From the NCBI RefSeq assembly GCF_946151065.1, contig NZ_CAMGZA010000001.1:372001-436000 (forward strand): a DNA stretch of 64,000 nucleotides, given 5' to 3'. Position numbers and translations under genes: made by a program. Source of the stretch: Microbacterium sp. Marseille-Q6965 (GTDB lineage Bacteria > Actinomycetota > Actinomycetes > Actinomycetales > Microbacteriaceae). Numbering within the stretch: position 1 is the stretch's first letter; every line of letters starts with the position of its first letter. Shown here in pieces: positions 17,586-27,529 of the stretch. The notes under the pieces are model-generated. The model worked only from the letters and a program-made list of their open reading frames with translations. It was not told where the DNA came from and did no database searches.

Positions 17586-18598
17586 GTGCCTGCTCCCCCA
17601 CCTCCTCCCCGACGACCGCGCCGAACGGGCGCCGCCTGCTGCGCCTCGAGGTGCGCAACGCCGCCACGCCGATCGAGAAGAAGCCCGACTGGATCAAGAC
17701 CCGCGTGCGTCAGGGCCCCGAGTACCGACAGCTCCACGAGCTCGTGAAGGGAGAGGACCTCCACACGGTGTGTCAGGAGGCGGGCTGTCCCAACATCTAC
17801 GAGTGCTGGGAGGACCGCGAGGCGACGTTCCTCATCGGCGGCTCGCAGTGCACGCGCCGCTGCGACTTCTGCCAGATCCACACCGGCAAGCCCGCCGCGT
17901 ACGACACCGACGAGCCCCGACGGGTCGCGGAGTCCGTGCGGCGCATGGGGCTGCGCTACGCGACGGTCACGAGCGTGGCCCGCGACGACCTGCCCGACGA
18001 AGGCGCGTGGCTCAATGCCGAGACGGTGCGGCTCATCCACGAGCTGAACCCGAACACCGGCGTCGAGTTGCTCGCCAACGACATGTCGGGCAAGTCGCAG
18101 CACCTCGGGCAGGTGTTCGACGCGCGGCCCGAGGTGTTCGCGCACAATGTCGAGACCGTGCCACGGGTGTTCAAGCGCATCCGGCCGGCCTTCACGTACG
18201 AGCGTTCCCTCGGCGTCCTCACGCAGGCGCACGACGCGGGACTCATCACCAAGTCGAACCTCATTCTCGGCATGGGCGAGGAGCCAGAGGAGGTCGTTCA
18301 GGCGCTCCACGATCTGCACGACGCCGGCTGCGACATCATCACCCTCACCCAGTACCTGCGTCCTTCCCCGCGCCACCTGCCGGTGCAGCGCTGGGTGAAG
18401 CCCGACGAGTTCGTCGAGCTGAAGCAGGTGGCCGAGGAGATCGGCTTCCTCGGCGTGCTGGCCGGCCCGCTCGTGCGCTCCTCGTACCGGGCAGGGCGGC
18501 TCTGGGCCCAGTCCATGCGCGAGAAGGGTCGCGACGTCCCCGAGCACCTGCGCCACCTCGTCGACGAGGCGCCCGCCGAGTTCGCGCAGGCGGTCTGA
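17582..18598 (+). CDS. lipA: Lipoyl synthase
   Basis: Radical-SAM enzyme inserting two sulfurs into octanoyl-lipoyl domains. The 338-aa protein has the auxiliary cluster cysteines C64, C69 and C75 ([12 protein letters not shown]) and the SAM cluster CTRRCDFC (C90, C94, C97). The C-terminal RSSYRAG contributes the serine that ligates the auxiliary cluster. The GTG start overlaps the lipB stop and AAGGAC precedes it. Together with LipB it provides lipoylated E2 and GcvH proteins. Confidence 0.97.
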   Translation: MSACSPTSSPTTAPNGRRLLRLEVRNAATPIEKKPDWIKTRVRQGPEYRQLHELVKGEDLHTVCQEAGCPNIYECWEDREATFLIGGSQCTRRCDFCQIHTGKPAAYDTDEPRRVAESVRRMGLRYATVTSVARDDLPDEGAWLNAETVRLIHELNPNTGVELLANDMSGKSQHLGQVFDARPEVFAHNVETVPRVFKRIRPAFTYERSLGVLTQAHDAGLITKSNLILGMGEEPEEVVQALHDLHDAGCDIITLTQYLRPSPRHLPVQRWVKPDEFVELKQVAEEIGFLGVLAGPLVRSSYRAGRLWAQSMREKGRDVPEHLRHLVDEAPAEFAQAV

Positions 18599-18693
18599 GT
18601 CTCTCGAGGCGGCGCCCGGAACGCAGGCTCGCGGTAGGCTGGACCACTGCGATCCATTGTTGGACGCGATCCATCTTTCACCCGAAGGACGTC

Positions 18694-20319
18694 ATGAATC
18701 GTCGTGCCCTGCCCGCGCTCGCCGCGGGAATGCTCGCCCTGCTGCTGGCCGGCTGCACCGGAGGCGGCTCCCCCGATGAGAGCAGCGGGCCGGTCGAGGG
18801 CGGCACGCTCGTCTACGCCACCGGCGACGCCGAGCCCACCTGCCTCGACCCCCACGTCGGCGGCAACTACCCGCAGGCGCTGCTGGCGACGCAGTTCCTC
18901 GAGCCGCTCGTGGGGCGCAGCGAGGACGGCGAGATCGTGCCGTGGCTCGCGACCGAGTGGTCGACGTCCGAGGACGGGCTGACGTGGGACCTCACGCTGC
19001 GTGACGACGTGACGTTCACCGACGGCACGCCCTTCGACGCCGAGGCCGTCAAGGTGAACATCGAGCACCTGCAGGATCCCGACACCGGGTCGTCCACCGG
19101 CTGGCTCGCCGTGCAGCAGATCGACTCCGTGGAGCCGGTCGATGCCACGCACGTGCGCTTCCATCTCTCCACGCCCAAGTCGGCGCTGCTCGAGGTGCTC
19201 AGCCAGCACTGGGCGGCGATGCAGTCGCCCGCCGGCATCGCGCGTGGCCAGGAGGAGAACTGCCGCGCACCCATCGGCACGGGCCCCTTCGTCGTCGAGA
19301 GCTGGACGCCTCAGGACCGCGTCGTGCTCACGCGCAACGACGACTACGTCCCCACGAACCCCCAGGGGCACGACGGTCCCGCCTACGTGGAGCGCGTCGA
19401 ATGGCGCTTCATCCCCGATGCCGCCACCCGACAGGCCGCGCTCGCCTCGGGCGAGGTGCACGTCATCGACAACCCGCTGCCGTCCGACATCGCGGCAGCC
19501 GAGGGCCAGGGCATCGAGCACATCGACGCACCGCGCCCGGCGTCGTCCAACCGCATCGAGCTCAACTCCAGCCAGCCGCCGTTCGACGACCCGCTCGTGC
19601 GCGAGGCGTTCGTCCGCGCCGCCGACCCGAACCCCGGCATCGAATCGCTCTTCCACGGCACGGCCGAACGCTCCTACTCCGTGCTCTCGAGTGTCGAGCC
19701 CATGGGCGTGTCCGATGAGGAGCTGTTCGCCACCGACCCCGACGGCGCTGCCGAGCTGCTGGACGAGGCCGGCTGGGACGACGCGGACGGCGACGGCGTG
19801 CGCGAGAAGGATGGGGTGCCGCTCACCGTGCGCTTCCCGGTGTCCACCAACCAGTCCACGGCGGCCGAGCAGTCGCTGTTCGAGCAGATCCAGGCGAACA
19901 CCGCCGCCGTCGGTTTCGACGTCCAGCTCGAGCCGGTCGACCTGTCCAGCTGGTACGCGGCACTGGCGGCGCATGAGTACGAGGCGGTGTCGGCGCCCTA
20001 CACGACGGTGGGGCCCGATGTGCTGCGCATCCTCTACCACTCCGACGGGACCGTGCCCGCGCCGTCGGGCTACTTCGCCAACCACGCCATGCTCCAGGAT
20101 CCCGAGCTGGACGCGTTGCTGGAGGCGGCCCTCGCCACGACCGACGATGCCGAGCGGGCCGACCTCTACGCCGAGGCCCAGCGGATCATCCTCGACAGCT
20201 ACACCGTGCTGCCGCTGTACGACCAGCAGAACCACTTCCTCACGAAGGGCGTCACGGGCGTCGAGCCGCTGCACACCATCTCGACGCCGCTGCTGCTGAA
20301 CGCCCAGCTGCGGGGATGA
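18694..20319 (+). CDS. Peptide/nickel-type ABC transporter substrate-binding lipoprotein
   Basis: SBP_bac_5 family solute-binding protein of 541 aa. The lipoprotein signal ends LLLAGC (Cys about 20). The family features are visible in ATGDAEPTCLDPHVGG, SEDGLTWDLTLRDDVTFTDG and FDAEAVKVNIEHLQD, with TRNDDY in the middle and a C-terminal LYAEAQRIILDSYTVLPLYD. It likely binds short peptides or another small solute; the substrate cannot be decided from sequence. It is the first gene of a tightly coupled transport operon, with its stop overlapping the first permease (ATGA). The 95-bp leader contains GCGATCCAT twice (18649, 18667). Confidence 0.92.
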   Translation: MNRRALPALAAGMLALLLAGCTGGGSPDESSGPVEGGTLVYATGDAEPTCLDPHVGGNYPQALLATQFLEPLVGRSEDGEIVPWLATEWSTSEDGLTWDLTLRDDVTFTDGTPFDAEAVKVNIEHLQDPDTGSSTGWLAVQQIDSVEPVDATHVRFHLSTPKSALLEVLSQHWAAMQSPAGIARGQEENCRAPIGTGPFVVESWTPQDRVVLTRNDDYVPTNPQGHDGPAYVERVEWRFIPDAATRQAALASGEVHVIDNPLPSDIAAAEGQGIEHIDAPRPASSNRIELNSSQPPFDDPLVREAFVRAADPNPGIESLFHGTAERSYSVLSSVEPMGVSDEELFATDPDGAAELLDEAGWDDADGDGVREKDGVPLTVRFPVSTNQSTAAEQSLFEQIQANTAAVGFDVQLEPVDLSSWYAALAAHEYEAVSAPYTTVGPDVLRILYHSDGTVPAPSGYFANHAMLQDPELDALLEAALATTDDAERADLYAEAQRIILDSYTVLPLYDQQNHFLTKGVTGVEPLHTISTPLLLNAQLRG

Positions 20320-21320
20320 TGCGGGCGCGGGCGCTCCCCGCGCTGCGATGGATCGCGGGGCGAATCGGCGGCGCGCTGCTGGTGGTGTGGCTCGTGGCGA
20401 CCATCGTGTTCTTCGCGCTGCGGTCCTCCGGGGACCCGCTGGAGGCGATCCTGGGCGGCCCGGGGTCGCAGGCCGGCCCGGAGGCCGTCGCCGCGGCCCG
20501 GGAGCAGTACGGACTCGACCAGCCGCTGGTCGTGCAGTACCTCGTGCAGCTGTGGCGCATCGCGACGCTGCAGCTGGGCGACTCCTATGCCCGCCGTCAG
20601 CCGGTGGGCGATCTCATCGCCGAACAGCTGCCCGGCACGCTCCTGCTGGCGGTGTTGGCGCTCACCCTCGCCTGGGCGCTGGCGGTCGTCGGCGGGATCA
20701 TCACCACCTCGACCCACGGCCGACTCGGTCGACTCGCCGACGCGATCCTGCGGGGCGCCGAGATCGTCGCGACGGTGACGCCGGGGTTCTGGCTGGGCGC
20801 CGTGCTGATCCTCGTGTTCGCGTCGTCGCTCGGACTGTTCCCCGCGACGAGTCAGGGCTCCCACCCGGCGGGGCTCGTCCTGCCCGTCGTCACGCTGGCG
20901 GTACCGATCGCGGGCTTCCTCGCCCAAGTGTCGCGCGACGCGCTCCTCGAGGCCGATGCGGCGCCGTTCGCGGTGACGGCCCGGGCGCGCGGCGCGAGCG
21001 AGCCGCGCGTGCTGCTGCGGCACACCCTGCGTCATGCCTCGCTGCCGGCCCTCGCGCTGTCGGGTTGGGCCTTCGGGAACCTGCTCTCGGGCGCTGTGGT
21101 CGTCGAGGTGCTGTTCGCGCGGCCGGGACTGGGCCGCCTGCTGCAGGACGCCGCTCTCGCGCGCGACGTGCCGCTCGTCATCGGCGCCGTCACGGTGGTC
21201 GCCCTGCTGTACGTGGCCGTCGTCGTGCTCACCGACGTCGCGGAGCTGTTCGTCGACCCGCGACTGCGCGGCCCGCGGCCCGCCGCGCTGCGCGCGCCCG
21301 ATGTAGCGGTGGGATCGTGA
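20316..21320 (+). CDS. ABC transporter permease, DppB type
   Basis: Inner-membrane subunit of the peptide/nickel-type importer. The 334-aa protein has an N-terminal helix (LLVVWLVATIVFFALRSSGDP), the RRQPVGDLIAEQLPGTLLLAVLAL segment and VTPGFWLGAVLIL. The EAA-like loop reads FAVTARARGASEPRVLLRHTLRHASLP. Six helices are expected. It begins and ends in 4-bp stop/start overlaps with its neighbours, so translation of the whole operon is coupled. Confidence 0.93.
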   Translation: MMRARALPALRWIAGRIGGALLVVWLVATIVFFALRSSGDPLEAILGGPGSQAGPEAVAAAREQYGLDQPLVVQYLVQLWRIATLQLGDSYARRQPVGDLIAEQLPGTLLLAVLALTLAWALAVVGGIITTSTHGRLGRLADAILRGAEIVATVTPGFWLGAVLILVFASSLGLFPATSQGSHPAGLVLPVVTLAVPIAGFLAQVSRDALLEADAAPFAVTARARGASEPRVLLRHTLRHASLPALALSGWAFGNLLSGAVVVEVLFARPGLGRLLQDAALARDVPLVIGAVTVVALLYVAVVVLTDVAELFVDPRLRGPRPAALRAPDVAVGS

Positions 21321-22141
21321 CCCCCGTCGCCACGACGCGGCCGCTGCGCGGGCTCGGGGTCACGGGGATCATCGCGCTGGCGTGCCTCGCCCTCCTCCTC
21401 ATCGCCGTCGTGGCGCCGGGTTTGGTCGCGCCCGGGGACCCGCTTGCCATCGCGCCGGCGGAGGCGTTCCAGGCGCCGAGCGCCGCGCATCCGTTCGGCA
21501 CCGACGAGTCGGGACGCGACATCCTCACCCGGGTCGTCCACGGCACGGCGGCCTCCGCCGGCATCGGACTGGCCGCGACGGCCCTCGGCATCGGACTGGG
21601 GCTCGTCATCGGCTTCGCCGCCGGGCTCGGTCCCGCGTGGCTCGATGCAGCGCTCGGCCGCGCGATCGAGGTGCTGTTCGCGCTCCCCACGCTCGTCATG
21701 GCCCTGCTGCTCGTGGCGATCCTCGGCGCCGGCACCGGCAGCTCGGTGCTCGCGATCGGCCTCGCCACGGCGCCCGGCTACGCCCGCATCCTGCGCTCGC
21801 GGGTGCGGGGCGTCGCGCGCAGCGACTACGTCGGCTACGCGCGTCTCGAGGGCAGCGGCCCTCTCACCCTCTTCGCGCGGCACATCGCGCCGAACACGCT
21901 GTGGCCGCTGGTGTCGACGGCGACCCTCGGCATCGGCCAGGCCATCGTGTGGGTCTCCGCGCTGAGCTTCCTCGGCCTCGGCTCGCCACCGCCCTCACCG
22001 GAGTGGGGCGCCCTGCTCAACGCCGGACGCGTGTACATCTCGACGGGATGGTGGATGACGGTGTTCCCCGGTCTCGCCATCGTCGCCACGGCGACGATCC
22101 TGACCGTGCTCGGCCGCCGCCTGGCCGGGAGGCAGTCGTGA
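21317..22141 (+). CDS. ABC transporter permease, DppC type
   Basis: Second permease of the importer, 274 aa. The family marker HPFGTDESGRDILTRVVHG is near residue 60. The EAA loop reads DYVGYARLEGSGPLTLFARHIAPN, and SFLGLGSPPPSPEWGALLNAGR stands near the C-terminus. It starts at GTG in an overlap with DppB and ends in an overlap with the ATPase. Confidence 0.93.
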   Translation: MTPVATTRPLRGLGVTGIIALACLALLLIAVVAPGLVAPGDPLAIAPAEAFQAPSAAHPFGTDESGRDILTRVVHGTAASAGIGLAATALGIGLGLVIGFAAGLGPAWLDAALGRAIEVLFALPTLVMALLLVAILGAGTGSSVLAIGLATAPGYARILRSRVRGVARSDYVGYARLEGSGPLTLFARHIAPNTLWPLVSTATLGIGQAIVWVSALSFLGLGSPPPSPEWGALLNAGRVYISTGWWMTVFPGLAIVATATILTVLGRRLAGRQS

Positions 22142-23631
22142 ACGCCGTGGAGGTCAGGGGCCTCTCCGTCGCGCTCCCGGGAGCCGGCGAGGTCCTCCGC
22201 GACGTATCGCTCACCGTCACCGCCGGCGAGTGCGTCGCGATCGTCGGTGAATCCGGTGCGGGCAAGTCCGTGCTCGCCCGCACCCTGCTCGGTCTCACGC
22301 ACGACGCGGCCGGGGCACGCGTGCGTGCCGATGCTCTGGAGATCGCCGGCCACGATGTGCGGCGCCTGAGCCGGAGCGGCCGCCGCGCGATGCGCGGCCG
22401 CGATGTCGCGCTCGTGCTGCAGGATGCGCTGCAGTCTCTCGACCCGCTCCGCACGATCGAGGCGGAGGTCGCCGAAGCCCTCGCGGTGCGCCGCGTGCCG
22501 CGCGCGGAACGACGGCGGCGCGTGCTCGAGGCGCTCACCGCGGCGGGCCTGCCGCACGTCGAGGCGCTGCTGCGACGACGGTCGGGGGAACTGTCGGGGG
22601 GAATGCGCCAGCGCGCGCTCATCGCCTCAGCCGTCGTGGGTGGCGCGGGGGTGCTCGTCGCCGATGAGCCGACCACCGCGCTCGATGCGACCACCGCCGT
22701 GCGCGTGCTCGACCTGCTCGGCCGCATGCGCGACGAGGGCGCGGCGCTCGTGCTCGTCAGCCACGATCTGCGGGCGGTGGCGCGCGTGGCCGACCGGATC
22801 GCGGTGCTCGACGCCGGCAGGGTCGTCGAGGAGGGCGCGGCGGCCAGTGTGCTGACGGATCCGCGCCACGAGGTGACAAGGGCGCTGCTCGCGGCCGTCC
22901 CCTCCGGCCCGAAGCCGAGGGGCTCCGCGTCCTCGGCGACCGACGAGCGACCTCGCTCCCCGCTGATCAGCGCCGGCGCCGTCACCAAGCGCTACCGCGA
23001 CGTCGTCGCCGTCGACGCCGTCGACCTCGAGGTGCACGCCGGTGAGGTCGTCGGGGTGGTCGGCGAGTCGGGTTCGGGAAAGTCGACGCTCGCCCGGCTC
23101 CTCATCGGTGCCGAGCGCCCCGACGACGGCGTCGTCCACCGGGCGGCGTCGTGCATCCGCCTCGTGCCGCAGGATCCGCTCGGCTCGTTCGACCCCCGCC
23201 ACACCGTCGAGCGCATCCTCCGCCATTCGCGGCGCGGGGACGCACCGGAACCCACGGAGTTGCTCGCGCGGGTCGGGCTGCCGCCGACGGTGCTCGACCG
23301 ACGGCCGGTCACGCTCTCGGGCGGCCAGCGCCAGCGCGTGGCGATCGCGCGCGCGCTCGCGGCGCGCCCCGACGTGCTCGTCTGCGATGAGCCGGTCTCC
23401 GCACTCGACGTCACGACGCAAGCCGGCATTCTCGACCTGCTGCTGCGCCTGCAGCGTGACGAGGGCCTCGCCATGGTCTTCATCTCACACGATCTCGCCG
23501 TCGTGCGCAGGGTGAGCGATCGCGTCGCGGTGATGCGCGACGGCCGGGTGGTGGAGTCGGGGCCGACCGAGGCGGTCTACGCGGCGCCCGCCGACCCGTT
23601 CACCGCCGAGCTCATCGCGGCGGGCTCCTGA
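22138..23631 (+). CDS. Fused double ATP-binding protein of the peptide/nickel-type ABC transporter
   Basis: 497-aa protein with two complete ABC domains, a DppD-like plus a DppF-like half. Domain 1 has Walker A GESGAGKSVLA, signature LSGGMRQRALIAS and Walker B VLVADEPTTALD. Domain 2 (from about residue 275) has Walker A GESGSGKSTLA, signature LSGGQRQRVAIAR and Walker B VLVCDEPVSALD. The linker around residues 258-275 is short and polar. Fusion means one gene supplies both nucleotide-binding sites. The last 55 bp overlap the end of the convergent VanZ-RDD gene. Confidence 0.94.
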   Translation: MNAVEVRGLSVALPGAGEVLRDVSLTVTAGECVAIVGESGAGKSVLARTLLGLTHDAAGARVRADALEIAGHDVRRLSRSGRRAMRGRDVALVLQDALQSLDPLRTIEAEVAEALAVRRVPRAERRRRVLEALTAAGLPHVEALLRRRSGELSGGMRQRALIASAVVGGAGVLVADEPTTALDATTAVRVLDLLGRMRDEGAALVLVSHDLRAVARVADRIAVLDAGRVVEEGAAASVLTDPRHEVTRALLAAVPSGPKPRGSASSATDERPRSPLISAGAVTKRYRDVVAVDAVDLEVHAGEVVGVVGESGSGKSTLARLLIGAERPDDGVVHRAASCIRLVPQDPLGSFDPRHTVERILRHSRRGDAPEPTELLARVGLPPTVLDRRPVTLSGGQRQRVAIARALAARPDVLVCDEPVSALDVTTQAGILDLLLRLQRDEGLAMVFISHDLAVVRRVSDRVAVMRDGRVVESGPTEAVYAAPADPFTAELIAAGS

Positions 23632-24665
23632 CGCGCGTCCACCGGCCGCGCCCCCGAGACGAGACCGGGCAGCCCGCCGCGGCGGCGCGCGGCGAACACG
23701 AGCACGACGCTCGCGAGCGCGAACAGCGCGTCGGCGCCGGGCGTGACGATGCCCAACAGCTGCCATCCGCCGATGCCGCCCAGGTATCGCAGGAGCCCCC
23801 GCAGCACCCCGGGGCGGGCGCCGCCCTCCCACCGCACCATGACCGCGAGGTCGCCGACCGTGCGCCCGGTCGAGAGGGCCAGCAGCCCGAAGGCGGCCAG
23901 CGGGACGACCGCGGCCCACGTTCCCGCCACGGCGGTGTCCACCTGCGCCGCCGGCACCGCACCCACGTACAGCTGGTACGCGTTGATCGCGACGCCCACG
24001 ATCATGCCGAGCATCGTCATCGCGAGCGCGTCGCACAGCATGGCGACCAGGCGCCGTCCGGCGCTGACGGGGCGGACGGGCGCCGTCACGGCGTGTGTGC
24101 GGCGCGAGAGCCACGGCTTCGCGGCGAGCGAGAGGACGCCGCCGAGGAGCGCGCCGGTCGTGTTGGCGAGCAGGTCGTCCACATCGAAGAAGCGGAACGC
24201 GCAGGGGTAGATCCCCCACACACCCGTGAGCTGCGTGGTCTCGATCAGCAGGGAGATGGCGAACCCGGCGACCGCCGAGGCGACCAGCCCGCGGCGCCAG
24301 CCCAGCCGAAGGAAGAACCCGAGCGGCACGAACAGAAGCACGTTCAGCGCCACCTGCATGAAGGCGGGATTGTGTCGCAGCTCGGTGAGCGAGGCGTGCG
24401 GGAACGATCGGATGTCGGCGACGAACTGCAGCGGGCGCAGCTGCGCGCCCACGCAGGAGATCTCGCCCGGGGCGGGAAGCGGCAGCAGCGTGTACGTCCA
24501 CAACGCGAGGCCGTACACGAGGAACGACCCCCACAGCACGAGCTGTCCGAGGGTGAGCCGGCCCTGACGGCGGTACTGCACCGCCACAAACGGCACGAAC
24601 AGCGCCAGGCCGAGAACGACGCCCAGCAGCACGGCCACGACGGCGGGCAGCAGCTGCCCGCTCAC
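23577..24665 (-). CDS. VanZ-RDD two-domain membrane protein
   Basis: 362-aa integral membrane protein. The first ~190 residues match the VanZ-like fold: FVPFVAVQYRRQGRL, NVLLFVPLGFFLRL, SLLIETTQLTGVWGIYPCAFRFFDVDDLLANTTGALLGG by segments. After a short loop, residues about 200-330 resemble an RDD domain (GRRLVAMLCDALAMTMLGMIVG, then GRTVGDLAVMVRW). VanZ-family proteins are linked to envelope or glycopeptide phenotypes and RDD proteins to transport, but the function here is unknown. It has a GTG start. Its 3' end runs 55 bp into the convergent ABC ATPase gene. Confidence 0.82.
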   Translation of the reverse strand: MSGQLLPAVVAVLLGVVLGLALFVPFVAVQYRRQGRLTLGQLVLWGSFLVYGLALWTYTLLPLPAPGEISCVGAQLRPLQFVADIRSFPHASLTELRHNPAFMQVALNVLLFVPLGFFLRLGWRRGLVASAVAGFAISLLIETTQLTGVWGIYPCAFRFFDVDDLLANTTGALLGGVLSLAAKPWLSRRTHAVTAPVRPVSAGRRLVAMLCDALAMTMLGMIVGVAINAYQLYVGAVPAAQVDTAVAGTWAAVVPLAAFGLLALSTGRTVGDLAVMVRWEGGARPGVLRGLLRYLGGIGGWQLLGIVTPGADALFALASVVLVFAARRRGGLPGLVSGARPVDARQEPAAMSSAVNGSAGAA

Positions 24666-24696
24666 CGCGCGGGTTCCCGTCTCGCGATCGCCACGC

Positions 24697-25197
24697 TCAG
24701 TCGGCGCTCGTGACCGACTGGATCTCGCCGTCGCCCGACAGGTTCACCAGCAGCACGTCGTCGGCCGCGTCGGGGTCGAGCGCGTACTCCATGACGGCGA
24801 ACGGATCGGAGCCGCCGTGCTCGTCGGCAAGGATCGTGACGCTGGTCAGCTGCATGGAACGGATGATGTCCACGGGCGCGTCGCCCGAGACGTCGACGAG
24901 GAAGTCCTCGAGCTGGTCACCGAGCTGCTCCTGCTGCATCAAAATGTACTCGGTGACCTCGCTGGCCCGATTGTCCACCTCTCCGAGCATCGCGATCCGC
25001 GCACGACGGTCGATCTCCTCGAGGCTCGAGACGATCGCCGCCGCCGCGTCGAGCGCGTCCTGCGTCACCTCGTCCTGGTCGGGGGCGGTCAGATCCACCG
25101 TCACCCGCATGTCCCCCAGCTCGACGTTCTCGGACCAGAAGATCGAGCCGTCTGGGCCCGTCTCCAGCAGTCCGAAGAAGTCGTGTTCGATCGCCAT
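24697..25197 (-). CDS. DUF2004-type hypothetical protein
   Basis: 166-aa soluble acidic protein starting MAIEHDFFGLLE. It has the appearance of the DUF2004 family: WSENVELGDMRVTVDLTAP, a helical middle (ASEVTEYILMQQEQLGDQLEDFL) and a beta-rich end. No catalytic motif is seen. ATG at 25197 is preferred over an in-frame TTG twelve bases earlier. It follows ftsY on the same strand after 63 bp and precedes the VanZ-RDD gene by 31 bp. Function unknown. Confidence 0.7.
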   Translation of the reverse strand: MAIEHDFFGLLETGPDGSIFWSENVELGDMRVTVDLTAPDQDEVTQDALDAAAAIVSSLEEIDRRARIAMLGEVDNRASEVTEYILMQQEQLGDQLEDFLVDVSGDAPVDIIRSMQLTSVTILADEHGGSDPFAVMEYALDPDAADDVLLVNLSGDGEIQSVTSAD

Positions 25198-25260
25198 GGC
25201 GCTATACAACCAGCATCGTCGCGGCGGGGCCAGACACGGAGCCGCCCGGGCGCGCCGCGT

Positions 25261-26130
25261 TCAGGAGACGAGCTGCTCGACGAAGACGTGCGGGGTGAAA
25301 CCGGTGAGGTCGCCGATGCCCTCGCCCTGGCCCAACAGCTTCACCGGGATGCCGGTGCGCTCCTGCACGGACAGCACGAAGCCGCCCTTCGCGGAGCCGT
25401 CGAGCTTGGTGATGACGAGCCCCGTGACGCCGGCGTGCTGAAGGAACGCCTCGGCCTGCTTCACGCCGTTCTGACCCGTGGTCGCGTCGAGCACGAGCAG
25501 CACCTCGCTGATGGGCGCCTGCTTCTCGATGACGCGACGGATCTTCGTCAGCTCGTCCATCAGGCCGCCCTTGGTGTGCAGTCGGCCGGCGGTGTCCACC
25601 AGCACGATCTCGGTGCCGGTCTCCTTCGCGTAGGTGATGGTCTGGAAGGCCACCGACGCGGGGTCTTGTCCCTCCTGCTGCGGGCGCACGATCGCCGCTC
25701 CCCCGCGTTCGGCCCACGTGGCGAGCTGGTCCACCGCGGCGGCGCGGAACGTGTCGGCCGCGCCCACGACGATCGAGCGCCCGTAGCGGCGCAGGAAGTG
25801 CGCGAACTTGCCGATCGTCGTCGTCTTGCCCACGCCGTTCACGCCCACGACGAGCACGACCGCGGGGCGCTCGGTGAGCGTCAGGGTGGTGTCGAACCGC
25901 GCGAAGCGCTCCTCGAGCGACTCGCGCAGCATGCGCTGCAGGTCGGCGGGATCCGTCGTGCCGTAGCGGGCGACCTTCTCGCGCAGGTCCTCGATCACCT
26001 CCTCGGTGATGTCGGGGCCGAAGTCGGCGGTCAGCAGCGCCGTCTCGAGGTCGTCCCACGTGTCGTCGTCGATCTTCGGACGCACGAACATGCCGCGCAG
26101 GGCACGCCCCAGGGACCACCGTTCTGCCAT
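25261..26130 (-). CDS. ftsY: Signal recognition particle receptor
   Basis: SRP-receptor GTPase that docks Ffh-ribosome complexes at the membrane. The 289-aa protein is an almost bare NG unit: N-domain helices (WDDLETALLTADFGPDITEEVIEDL) and a G domain with GVNGVGKTTTIGKFA near residue 100. It also has DTFRAAAVDQL, DTAGRLHTKGGLMDEL and TKLDGSAKGG. The acidic A domain of the E. coli protein is absent, as often in Gram-positives. A TAGGCT -10 (26138-26143) lies 7 nt before the ATG, so the mRNA is probably leaderless. Confidence 0.97.
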   Translation of the reverse strand: MAERWSLGRALRGMFVRPKIDDDTWDDLETALLTADFGPDITEEVIEDLREKVARYGTTDPADLQRMLRESLEERFARFDTTLTLTERPAVVLVVGVNGVGKTTTIGKFAHFLRRYGRSIVVGAADTFRAAAVDQLATWAERGGAAIVRPQQEGQDPASVAFQTITYAKETGTEIVLVDTAGRLHTKGGLMDELTKIRRVIEKQAPISEVLLVLDATTGQNGVKQAEAFLQHAGVTGLVITKLDGSAKGGFVLSVQERTGIPVKLLGQGEGIGDLTGFTPHVFVEQLVS

Positions 26131-26137
26131 GCCGACA

Positions 26138-26143
26138 AGCCTA
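26138..26143 (-). promoter_or_regulatory. Leaderless promoter -10 of ftsY
   Basis: TAGGCT ends 7 nt before the ftsY ATG. The same hexamer and spacing occur before coaD. Confidence 0.55.
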
Positions 26144-26152
26144 GTTCGCTCG

Positions 26153-27400
26153 TCACTCGCGCGTGACGTGCGCGTTCTTCCCCACCACGGTGATGCCCGT
26201 GTCGGTCACGGTGAAGCCCCGCGCGCGGTCCGCTGCCGGATCGACGCCGATCGCGGCGCCCGCGTCGACGACGACATTCTTGTCGAGGATCGACCGGCGC
26301 ACGGTGGCGCCCGCGGCCACGCGGGCGTAATCGAACACGATGGAGTCGCTCAACAGCGCCCCCGATTCCACCATCGTGTGCGGCCCGACCACGCTGCGCT
26401 CGAGGTGGGCGCCGGAGATCACCGATCCCAGCGAGACGATCGAGTCGATCACGGTGCTCAGCGTGCCGCGCGCGTCGCGGGTGAACTTCGCCGGCGGCAT
26501 GTTGTCCTGCCGGCTGAAGATCGGCCACTCGTCGTTGTAGAGGTTGAAGATGGGCAGCACCGAGATGAGGTCCTGGTGCGCTTCGAAGTACGACTCGATC
26601 GTCCCCACGTCGCGCCAGTAGTAGCGGTCGCGCGGCGTGCTGCCCGGCACCTCGTTGTCCTTCATGTCGTAGACGGCGGCGGTACCGCGCTCGACGAAGT
26701 ACGGAACGATGTCGCCGCCCATGTCGTGCTTCGAGGCCTCGTTCTCGCCGTCGGCCAGCACGGCCTCGACGAGGGCCTCGGTGGTGAAGACGTAGTTGCC
26801 CATCGAGGCGAGCACCTCGTGCGGCGCGTCCGCGAGGCCCTCGGGGTTCTCCGGCTTCTCGAGGAACTCGCGGATGACGCCGGGGCGCTCGGCCTCGGTC
26901 TCGATCACGCCGAACTGGTTGGCGAGCGAGATCGGCTGACGGATCGCCGCGACGGTGCACTCGGCGCCCGACGCGATGTGCGCCTCGATCATCTGCTCGA
27001 AGTCCATGCGGTAGACGTGGTCCGCACCGACGACGACGATGTAGTCGGGTGCCTCGTCCCGCACGAGGTTGAGGTTCTGCAGGATCGCGTCGGCCGACCC
27101 CAGGTACCAGCGCTTGCCGAGCCGCTGCTGCGCAGGGATCGAGGTCACGTACGAGTTCAGCAGCCCGCTGAGCCGCCACAGCTTCGAGATGTGGCGGTCG
27201 AGGCTGTGCGACTTGTACTGGGTGAGCACGACGATCTGACGCAGGCCGGAGTTGATGAGGTTCGACAGTGCGAAGTCGATGAGGCGGTAGTGCCCGCCGA
27301 ACGGCACGGCGGGCTTGGCGCGGTCGAGCGTGAGCGGCATCAGCCGCTTGCCCTCACCACCCGCGAGGACGATGCCCAGCACCTTCTTCGTCGCCGCCAT
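26153..27400 (-). CDS. glgC: Glucose-1-phosphate adenylyltransferase
   Basis: Makes ADP-glucose from ATP and glucose-1-phosphate, the committed step of glycogen synthesis. The 415-aa protein has the N-terminal nucleotidyltransferase fingerprint [20 protein letters not shown], then [16 protein letters not shown] and a C-terminal left-handed beta-helix ([19 protein letters not shown]). The ATG has GAAGGGCGG upstream. It diverges from glgA, its pathway partner. ADP-glucose made here may also serve trehalose or maltose-phosphate routes. Confidence 0.96.
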   Translation of the reverse strand: MAATKKVLGIVLAGGEGKRLMPLTLDRAKPAVPFGGHYRLIDFALSNLINSGLRQIVVLTQYKSHSLDRHISKLWRLSGLLNSYVTSIPAQQRLGKRWYLGSADAILQNLNLVRDEAPDYIVVVGADHVYRMDFEQMIEAHIASGAECTVAAIRQPISLANQFGVIETEAERPGVIREFLEKPENPEGLADAPHEVLASMGNYVFTTEALVEAVLADGENEASKHDMGGDIVPYFVERGTAAVYDMKDNEVPGSTPRDRYYWRDVGTIESYFEAHQDLISVLPIFNLYNDEWPIFSRQDNMPPAKFTRDARGTLSTVIDSIVSLGSVISGAHLERSVVGPHTMVESGALLSDSIVFDYARVAAGATVRRSILDKNVVVDAGAAIGVDPAADRARGFTVTDTGITVVGKNAHVTRE

Positions 27401-27517
27401 GGAGTGCCGCCCTTCCTCGCGCCCTTGCCCGAACCCTAGTGCGGCGTCGCAGCGAAAGGGAGGGCTTGATATTCGCCCCCCGCGGGCCATACGACCCCGC
27501 GGATCGACCCGGGGCAG

Positions 27518-27523
27518 TACGTT
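27518..27523 (+). promoter_or_regulatory. Leaderless promoter -10 of glgA
   Basis: TACGTT ends 6 nt before the glgA ATG. No Shine-Dalgarno-like purine run precedes the start, so transcription probably begins at or next to the A of ATG. The -35 is weak. Confidence 0.6.
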
Positions 27524-27529
27524 GTTCGC

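Noticed and set aside
18649..18675. Twofold GCGATCCAT before the peptide-transporter gene
   Set aside because: Two short direct copies without symmetry; could be a regulator site but there is no regulator gene nearby and no third copy.
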